Source: Coxiellaceae bacterium (GTDB lineage Bacteria > Pseudomonadota > Gammaproteobacteria > Coxiellales > Coxiellaceae). Taken from it: 5,935 nucleotides of DNA. The notes beneath the pieces are model-generated. The model saw nothing but the letters and a program-made list of their open reading frames with translations, had not been told where the DNA came from and ran no database searches. A program made the position numbers and the translations under genes. This document shows, one piece after another, positions 1 through 4,358 of the stretch; the stretch's first letter is position 1, and every line of letters starts with the position of its first letter. The stretch covers positions 1 to 5,935 of the forward strand of contig DMFG01000178.1 of the NCBI GenBank assembly GCA_003450655.1, written 5' to 3'.

Positions 1-108
1 AGCAGTTTTTGACCATTTAATTATTTCATCAGGATTACCATTTTCTATTTTTGCTAATGCTCTTGAAATAGGGTCATTATGTAATTTTAAAAATTGAAAT
101 AAGTTTAC
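1..108 (-). pseudogene. 5'-less coding remnant of an unidentified protein, runs off left edge
   Basis: On the minus strand, 36 codons are open from just after a TAA (109-111) to the window edge. The last 26 residues look like genuine protein: a DPISRALAKIENGNPDEI stretch followed by KWSKTA, with a balanced charged and polar composition. The frame contains no ATG, GTG, TTG or CTG between the stop and this stretch, and no upstream reading frame leads into it, so the N-terminus appears to be lost or supplied by frameshift. I do not recognise the family. A transposase fragment is a guess based on the AT-rich, repeat-bearing surroundings and the missing start. The opposite strand also has an open frame here (bases 2-109, ending in TGA), but its composition is less protein-like. 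Confidence is limited because only a few dozen residues are visible. Confidence 0.35.
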
Positions 109-133
109 TTAATCAAGATTAGCCTTTACATGG

Positions 134-150
134 TGGTTATTTTATAACCA
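134..150. repeat. Perfect inverted repeat, 7-bp arms, 3-nt loop
   Basis: TGGTTAT (134-140) and ATAACCA (144-150) are exact reverse complements separated by TTT. No T-run follows on either strand, so it does not look like an intrinsic terminator. It lies 25 bases upstream of the protein remnant at 1-108 and could be an operator or a mobile-element end, but nothing in the sequence decides this. Confidence 0.5.
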
Positions 151-191
151 AATAATTAAATGAATATTGAATTTTGAACTTTATTGCTTGG

Positions 192-203
192 AAAGTGCAC
201 TTT
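192..203. repeat. 12-bp perfect palindrome AAAGTGCACTTT
   Basis: The 12 bases are fully self-complementary about their centre. The core GTGCAC recurs at 335-340 within GGAAGTGCAC, close to the GGAAAGTGCAC at 190-200, so the two copies sit 140 bp apart in the same orientation. A run of nine T lies shortly to the right (211-219). It may be a protein-binding dyad. As a hairpin it would have only four base pairs, so a terminator role is unlikely. Confidence 0.4.
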
Positions 204-240
204 TTGATTCTTTTTTTTTAGTTAAGGCTTTTTACTTAAT

Positions 241-306
241 GTTTTCTTAGTTTTTTATTAGAGTTTTCTTACGTGTTACTTAGAGTTTTCTTAAGGTGTT
301 GCACTG
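241..306. repeat. Three imperfect 22-bp direct repeats downstream of pfkA
   Basis: The 9-mer GTTTTCTTA occurs at 241, 263 and 285, exactly 22 bp apart each time. The second and third units are closer to each other: both have TTAGA before the 9-mer and a (C/G)GTGTT element after it, while the first unit is more degenerate. A 22-bp period is about two helical turns and would put the three sites on one face of the DNA. The array lies 70-135 bp beyond the pfkA stop, in non-coding AT-rich DNA. It could be a set of binding sites, subterminal repeats of a mobile element, or simple AT-rich tandem duplication. Confidence 0.55.
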
Positions 307-376
307 TCTATAAGCTCGAGTTTGAGGTATGGAAGTGCACAGGTGATGGTATAAGCTAATCTATTTGTTCAATAGC

Positions 377-1354
377 CTAGTGACAGATACTGGTATTGAT
401 GGCTAAGGCTTTCTGCTGGTCAAAAGCTCGAGTTGCTTGATCGGGATCTGGAAATTCAGTATGCATTAGTTGGTTATTATTGAGAGCAATCATGCGATTG
501 GTCATGCCTTGGAGGAGTATTTCAACGGCTTTGGCACCCATTAGAGTACCCATGATGCGATCTTGGCTAGTAGGTGATCCCCCTCGCTGTATATGACCTA
601 GGACACAGACTTTATAATCGTATTGACAGTGTTCATGTATATCTTTCGCTAGTTGAAAGCTATGGCCAGGTTGGTCGGCTTCCGCTGCAACAATTAAATG
701 AGTGAGTTTTTTACGAGGTTGATGAATCGATGAGCAGATGTCTTTAATGGCATAGGGTTCTTCTGGAATTAAAATGAGCTCAGCGCCAACGGCAATCCCA
801 ACACGGGCGGCAAGAAAGCCAGAATTTTTTCCCATAACTTCGATGATGAAGTTTCTATCATGGCTTTGGGCGGTGTCTCTGATGTTGTCAATGGCTTGTA
901 TGGCCGTATTGCATGCCGTATCAAAGCCTATGCAGTATTCCGTACCGACGATATCGCAGTCAATGGTGCAGGGGATACCAACCACTTTAAGATCGCTATT
1001 TTTAGCGAGGTGATAAGCACCCTGAAAGCTACCGTTACCACCTAAAACAATTAAACCATCAATAGACATGTCATGTAGGAAGGCTTTTGCCTCTTCTTGT
1101 ATGGCTGTTTGCTCAAATTCCGGGAAGCGTGCTGTCTTGAGGATCGTGCCACCTCGTTGAATGATATTGGCAACAGAACTGCGATCTAATGGAAATAGTT
1201 TTTTTTCTGCAAGCCCTTCGAAGCCTTTTTCGCAGCCAAAGACTTCAATATGATTTTCTTTTGCCATTCGAACAATAGAGCGAATGGCTGCATTCATGCC
1301 AGGAGCATCACCACCAGAGGATAAAACAACAATTTTTTTGATGGGTGTATTCAT
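377..1354 (-). CDS. pfkA: 6-phosphofructokinase (PfkA family) with altered active-site loops
   Basis: Phosphorylates fructose 6-phosphate to fructose 1,6-bisphosphate, the committing step of Embden-Meyerhof glycolysis, in the cytoplasm. The 325-residue length and order of motifs match bacterial PfkA: the nucleotide loop SSGGDAPGMNAA (12-23), the ARFPEF loop (75-80), GGNGS (105-109), TIDCD (130-134) with the catalytic Asp132, SHDR with Arg167, EVMG (172-175), Glu225 and LGHIQRGGSP (252-261). Residues corresponding to the E. coli effector-site arginines 21, 25, 54 and 154 are kept (Arg25, Arg29, Arg58, Arg159). Several positions are not standard: Asn107 where E. coli has the Mg-binding Asp103, Cys129 for Gly124, Cys133 for Asn128, Lys248 for Arg243 and Glu81 for Arg77. 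PPi-dependent enzymes usually carry Lys at the Gly124 position, so this is neither a textbook ATP nor PPi signature. The ATG is preceded by AAGGA at nine-base spacing, and the gene starts 5 nt after the phosphatase stop. The family assignment is firm; phosphoryl donor and activity are inferred. Confidence 0.93.
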   Translation of the reverse strand: MNTPIKKIVVLSSGGDAPGMNAAIRSIVRMAKENHIEVFGCEKGFEGLAEKKLFPLDRSSVANIIQRGGTILKTARFPEFEQTAIQEEAKAFLHDMSIDGLIVLGGNGSFQGAYHLAKNSDLKVVGIPCTIDCDIVGTEYCIGFDTACNTAIQAIDNIRDTAQSHDRNFIIEVMGKNSGFLAARVGIAVGAELILIPEEPYAIKDICSSIHQPRKKLTHLIVAAEADQPGHSFQLAKDIHEHCQYDYKVCVLGHIQRGGSPTSQDRIMGTLMGAKAVEILLQGMTNRMIALNNNQLMHTEFPDPDQATRAFDQQKALAINTSICH

Positions 1355-1359
1355 GCTTA

Positions 1360-2049
1360 TTAATCCTTGTGGTTGTTATTAAGTTGAGGGTGAATCCACT
1401 CATACAGTGATTGACCGCTATCAAAGTAATGATCGGCTTTCCAGTCTGCTGGTTTGTCGGTTGGTTTATGGTACCCGTATAGGACAGCAATACTTTGCAT
1501 GCCCGCCCGTTGCGCTGCTAGGCAGTCTGTGTGTGTGTCGCCGACGTAGCTGCATTGAGAGGGGGCTAGGTTTAATAGTTGACATGCATGTAATAAAGGC
1601 TCAGGAGATGGTTTAGGGTTGGGTAGGCTATCACCGGATAAGCATATCTTCGCTTCTTGAAGTAAGGGAAATGCTTCAATAACTTTTTCAGTGAGTCGGC
1701 TGGGTTTATTAGTAATGATGCCCCATGGAATGTCATTTCTAATGAGTAGTTTGAGAATATTATCGATATAAGGGTAGAAGTGTGTGCGCTCTGCAATATT
1801 GTCTAGGTAATGAGAAAAGAATTTTTCGCGGATGGTTTTAAAAGTAGGGTCTTCCATCGACAAATTAAGCAATGATGCGAGTAACTCGCAACTTGAGCCA
1901 AATAAATGATAATGCTGGTCTATCTCTTGGTGCATGGCTAAGCCGCGCTTATGCAAGGTCTTTTTCATAGCGTATGCAATGTCTGGCGCGGTATTTAATA
2001 ACGTACCATCAAGGTCAAAAAAGATGGGGTTTAGTGTTTGTTTAAGCAT
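1360..2049 (-). CDS. gph: HAD-family phosphatase, phosphoglycolate phosphatase (Gph) / MupP type
   Basis: Haloacid-dehalogenase phosphatase. All four HAD motifs are visible, numbered from the chosen start: FDLDGT with nucleophile Asp12 and acid Asp14; IITNKP with Thr113; Lys146 in PNPKPSPEPL; and VGDTHTD with Asp171 and Asp175 as Mg ligands. A helical C1 cap lies between motifs I and II. The name Gph (2-phosphoglycolate to glycolate) is the usual one. However, the position directly after ubiG and a C-terminal YGY...W-x-AD segment (191-206) recall Pseudomonas MupP, the N-acetylmuramate 6-phosphate phosphatase of peptidoglycan recycling; E. coli Gph, as I remember it, lacks that W-x-AD. The ATG at 2049 gives the usual length and N-terminus and overlaps the ubiG stop by 8 nt. 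An in-frame ATG at 2055 is possible; extending to 2076 would need TTG. No clear Shine-Dalgarno is present, so coupling to ubiG is likely. Substrate is not settled. Confidence 0.88.
   Translation of the reverse strand: MLKQTLNPIFFDLDGTLLNTAPDIAYAMKKTLHKRGLAMHQEIDQHYHLFGSSCELLASLLNLSMEDPTFKTIREKFFSHYLDNIAERTHFYPYIDNILKLLIRNDIPWGIITNKPSRLTEKVIEAFPLLQEAKICLSGDSLPNPKPSPEPLLHACQLLNLAPSQCSYVGDTHTDCLAAQRAGMQSIAVLYGYHKPTDKPADWKADHYFDSGQSLYEWIHPQLNNNHKD
1364..1368 (-). promoter_or_regulatory. Shine-Dalgarno of pfkA, inside the end of the phosphatase gene
   Basis: AAGGA on the minus strand, nine bases before the pfkA ATG. It lies in the last sense codons of the upstream phosphatase gene, so ribosomes ending there can re-initiate on pfkA. 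This supports the pfkA start and translational coupling. Confidence 0.6.
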
Positions 2050-2755
2050 GTTCATCAAGTTTTTGGTAGCACGCAATATAGTTGGTATGAACGGTGTTTG
2101 TCAGTCTCATGATTTTCGAGAGTGGATTGAGTGAAATTCCCCGTATGTGTTGAAAGGATAGATGATGTTTATTTGCCCATGAGTGTAGCTCTGAGGGGCG
2201 AATAAACTTTTTATATTCATGAGTGCCTTTAGGTAGGAACTGTAGAATATATTCTGCACCTACTATAGCGCCTAAGAAGGCTTGAGGTGTTCGATTAATG
2301 GTTGAGAAAAAGATTTTTCCACCCGGTTTAAGAGCAGAGGCGCATGCTTGAATAACAGCCTCAGGGTTAGGTACATGCTCAAGCATTTCAAGGCAGGTGA
2401 TGACATCAAAATGATTCGGTTTTTCTTTGGCGAGGATTTCAGCTGCCATCATTTGGTAGTCAATTTGTAGCCCCTGTTGTTTTGCATGTTCAGATGCAAC
2501 TCGGATGGCTGAATCATTCATGTCTATGCCTGTGACAAAAGCCTTCTCATTGGCTAATGCCTCAGAAAGAATGCCGCCTCCGCAGCCAATATCAGCGACC
2601 TTCATGGCTTTTAGTGTGGTGTGAGATAAAATATATTGGAGTCGTACGGGATTCATTTGATGCAGCATTTCCATAGGACCAGATAGATCCCACCATTGCG
2701 CATTTTCATTAGTAAATTTTTTTATTTCTGTGTCGTCAACGTTGTCATGGTGCAT
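2042..2755 (-). CDS. ubiG: UbiG, bifunctional ubiquinone biosynthesis O-methyltransferase
   Basis: S-adenosylmethionine-dependent O-methyltransferase that performs both O-methylations of the ubiquinone head group (the polyprenyl-catechol step and the final demethylubiquinol step), acting at the inner face of the cytoplasmic membrane. The 237 residues match UbiG end to end: the N-terminal VDDTEIKKF...WWDL...LHQMNPVRL signature (6-39), SAM motif I VADIGCGGGI (53-62), acidic residue Asp78 after the second strand, the MLEHVPNP block (124-131), KPGG (143-146), and the family-specific VGAEYIL and PKGTHEYKKFIRP segments (165-187). The ATG at 2755 gives the family N-terminus; no strong Shine-Dalgarno is seen before it. 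It lies 74 nt after the Hpt gene, and its last 8 nt overlap the downstream phosphatase, a ubiG-phosphatase pairing also known from Pseudomonas. Presence of UbiG implies aerobic or ubiquinone-based respiration. The identification is firm. Confidence 0.97.
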   Translation of the reverse strand: MHHDNVDDTEIKKFTNENAQWWDLSGPMEMLHQMNPVRLQYILSHTTLKAMKVADIGCGGGILSEALANEKAFVTGIDMNDSAIRVASEHAKQQGLQIDYQMMAAEILAKEKPNHFDVITCLEMLEHVPNPEAVIQACASALKPGGKIFFSTINRTPQAFLGAIVGAEYILQFLPKGTHEYKKFIRPSELHSWANKHHLSFQHIRGISLNPLSKIMRLTNTVHTNYIACYQKLDEHA

Positions 2756-2829
2756 GATAATGAGACTGATAATCCAAATCGAGTGCAGTATAAACTTAAA
2801 CCGACCCTAGTGCTAGTCAAAGTGGGATT

Positions 2830-3189
2830 TTACGAAGCAGCTGATAGATAGCTGGTTGTTTGAATGGCAAGTAGTGTGCGATCAATTTCGTCGAGTAAAG
2901 CATTAATTGTTTGTTGAGAGAGTGTTTGCTGTTGTGAAAGTTTATTTTCTAATTGAGCAAGCATGCGTTGTAAAGAGTCTGCTCCACAGCATGCGCATGC
3001 ACCATGTAGTTTATGAATGTGTTGTTGTAGGTTGGCGTTTGATGATTCTTTTTGGGCTTGTTGAATGGCTAATTTATTCTGAGGGAGTTCTTTGGCAAGC
3101 ATATTCAGTAAGTCGTGAGCCAAAGTGGCATTGTTATTGCATCGTTGTAAGCAGTGACTCCAGTCAATAGGCGGTTTTGTGTGAGACAT
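2830..3189 (-). CDS. Stand-alone Hpt (histidine phosphotransfer) domain protein, GacS/BarA-like
   Basis: Small (119 aa) soluble protein made almost entirely of one Hpt domain, a four-helix bundle that relays phosphate between receiver domains in a multistep phosphorelay. The key motif is HKLHGACACCGA (59-70): His59 is the expected phospho-acceptor. The HKLHG form, with His rather than Lys before the Gly, is the one I associate with the C-terminal Hpt of BarA/GacS hybrid kinases, as are the leading IDW...L (8-14) and the LLNMLAKELP helix (27-36). No kinase, receiver or membrane segment is present. Five Cys occur, three of them at 65, 67 and 68 beside the active His. The ATG has a good Shine-Dalgarno (AAAGG, six bases upstream). 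The gene starts 67 nt after sohB and ends 74 nt before ubiG. The likely partner is a hybrid kinase lacking its own Hpt, encoded elsewhere (inference). Confidence 0.85.
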   Translation of the reverse strand: MSHTKPPIDWSHCLQRCNNNATLAHDLLNMLAKELPQNKLAIQQAQKESSNANLQQHIHKLHGACACCGADSLQRMLAQLENKLSQQQTLSQQTINALLDEIDRTLLAIQTTSYLSAAS

Positions 3190-3256
3190 TCAGGACCTTT
3201 AATTGCCAAATTCAGTATTTCATATTATCTGTTCTTATAGAAAATTACTATAGGGG

Positions 3257-4276
3257 TTATAGAATGTAATCTTGACCTGGATTTCCTCGAAGTTGTGATA
3301 AGCATTGCAGCAGGTTTTGAGGGCCTTGTAGAAGACGTTGCAGTAACGGTTTCTTTAACTCGTAGTTGAGCTCAAAAACATCGTATTGATGGTGGGCGTC
3401 TACAATAAAGTCATCACTGGTTTGAATGTGATCAATAAGCTTTAGGTTGATGGCTTGGGTGCCATACCAATGTTCGCCGGTGGCTACGGTATTTAAATCG
3501 AGCTCTGGTCGATAGTGACTAATGTGAGCTTGGAACAGTTGATGAGTTTCTTCTAACTCTTCTTGTAACTTTTCACGACCCTCGGTTGTATTTTTTCCAA
3601 AGAAGCTCAAGGTTCTTTTGTACTGTCCAGCACTGACTTGCTCAAAGTCAATGGATTTGCTATCTAAGTAGCGATGAAAGTTAGGGATTTGCGCGAGTAC
3701 ACCGATAGAGCCAATAATGGCAAACGGTGCGGCAATAATATGGTCGGCAACGGCAGCCATCATATAGCCGCCACTGGCAGCTACTTTATCTACAGCAACG
3801 GTGGTGTGGATGTTGGCGTCACGTAGGCGTTGTATTTGTGAACTGGCTAGGCCATAGCTATTGACGAGGCCACCGCCGCTTTGTAGTTTAATCAATACAC
3901 GGTCATCGTTGTGAGCACTCAAGATGATAGCTGTAATGATTTCTCGTAAACTGTTTGTTTCGTTAGCATTAATATCGCCGTCAAAAGCGATGACAAAAAG
4001 CCTAGGTTGCTCATTGCTGGATTTGTTTTTTTTCTGTTTTGGTTCTGTCTGATTCTTTTTGAGTTGTTTGATGGCTTTTTTGGATAGTGTGTTTTCAGCA
4101 ATCAAGTCTTTGGTGTCACTAAACTTTTTATTGAGCTTTTTAACCGTTATTTTCCCGAAGGATTTCTGTTTGCCTTTACTAGAAATAGCAATAATAGCGG
4201 CTAATGTGATAATGATAGCAATGACCAAGGTTGCTACTTTAGCTAGAAAGAAAAGATAAGCAAGAAACAGTTTCAT
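3257..4276 (-). CDS. sohB: SohB, inner-membrane serine peptidase (S49 family)
   Basis: Membrane-anchored peptidase of the S49 (SppA/SohB) family; E. coli SohB was found as a suppressor of htrA (degP) loss, and its natural substrates are poorly known. The 339-residue protein has one N-terminal membrane segment (about 3-32), a very lysine-rich linker (34-86), then the S49 catalytic domain. The nucleophile is Ser168 in VAASGGYMMA (165-174), and the general base is Lys220 in AGQYKRTLSFFG. Further family blocks are IIGSIGVLAQIPNFHR (187-202), EELEETHQLF (239-248) and GEHWYGTQA (267-275). One departure is SGGG (133-136) where the family usually has SPGG. The start has AGGA seven bases upstream and gives the expected signal anchor. 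It follows the FMN protein by 82 nt containing a stem-loop, and precedes the Hpt gene by 67 nt. The identification is strong. Confidence 0.95.
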   Translation of the reverse strand: MKLFLAYLFFLAKVATLVIAIIITLAAIIAISSKGKQKSFGKITVKKLNKKFSDTKDLIAENTLSKKAIKQLKKNQTEPKQKKNKSSNEQPRLFVIAFDGDINANETNSLREIITAIILSAHNDDRVLIKLQSGGGLVNSYGLASSQIQRLRDANIHTTVAVDKVAASGGYMMAAVADHIIAAPFAIIGSIGVLAQIPNFHRYLDSKSIDFEQVSAGQYKRTLSFFGKNTTEGREKLQEELEETHQLFQAHISHYRPELDLNTVATGEHWYGTQAINLKLIDHIQTSDDFIVDAHHQYDVFELNYELKKPLLQRLLQGPQNLLQCLSQLRGNPGQDYIL

Positions 4277-4300
4277 AAGTATATCCTATGTGGGTCAATG

Positions 4301-4333
4301 AATAGCGGTGCCCATGTTAGCATAGGCACTATT
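4301..4333 (-). other. Intercistronic stem-loop between the FMN protein gene and sohB
   Basis: On the minus-strand transcript AATAG-TGCCTATG, loop CTAA, CATGGGCA, a 3-nt bulge (CCG), then CTATT can form 13 base pairs with one G-U pair. No U-run follows, so it is not a typical rho-independent terminator in either direction. It ends about 14 nt before the sohB Shine-Dalgarno (4284-4287). It could stabilise or process a joint mRNA or reduce read-through into sohB. Confidence 0.5.
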
Positions 4334-4358
4334 AATAAAGGAACTGCCTGATAGGATT

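Larger units (their letters stand above)
109..376. other. AT-rich non-coding region 3' of pfkA
   Basis: No start-to-stop reading frame of useful length exists on either strand between the protein remnant at the left edge and the pfkA stop codon. The stretch holds the small hairpin at 134-150, the palindrome at 192-203, a nine-T run at 211-219 and the 22-bp repeats at 241-306. I see no convincing rho-independent terminator for pfkA: the first candidate beyond the stop is a 5-bp stem (CTATT with AATAG, 361-375) without a U-run. No tRNA- or rRNA-like sequence was recognised. Confidence 0.6.

Noticed and set aside
2..109. Forward-strand open frame opposite the left-edge remnant
   Set aside because: It is open only because of low stop density on this short stretch. 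Its translation is hydrophobic and less protein-like than the minus-strand frame, and the visible part has no start.
361..375. CTATT/AATAG stem just after the pfkA stop as a terminator
   Set aside because: Five AT-rich pairs and no following U-run; too weak to call.
312..434. AAGCTCGAGTT repeated at 312-322 and 424-434
   Set aside because: An 11-nt direct repeat is expected a few times by chance in about 6 kb, and one copy lies inside the pfkA coding sequence, where it is explained by codons.
774..1045. Forward-strand open frames inside pfkA, and similar short frames opposite or within ubiG, the Hpt gene, sohB and the FMN protein gene
   Set aside because: They overlap confidently identified genes, show no recognisable domains and lack ribosome binding sites; they are shadows of the real coding frames.
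2802..2818. Hairpin containing two CTAG motifs after the Hpt gene
   Set aside because: The stem is only about five pairs with a bulge and there is no U-run, so it is not a terminator. The two CTAGs are separated by two bases and cannot form a loop between them.
2787..2820. Promoter for ubiG: TTGACT (2815-2820) and TATACT (2787-2792) on the minus strand
   Set aside because: Both hexamers are good but 22 bp apart, too far for a normal sigma-70 promoter. At 17 bp spacing the -10 would be AAGTTT, which is poor. A promoter in this 74-nt gap remains possible but is not supported well enough to annotate.
2985..3003. Alternating GCATGCGCATGC sequence as a structural element
   Set aside because: It is accounted for by the Ala-Cys-Ala-Cys codons of the Hpt motif.
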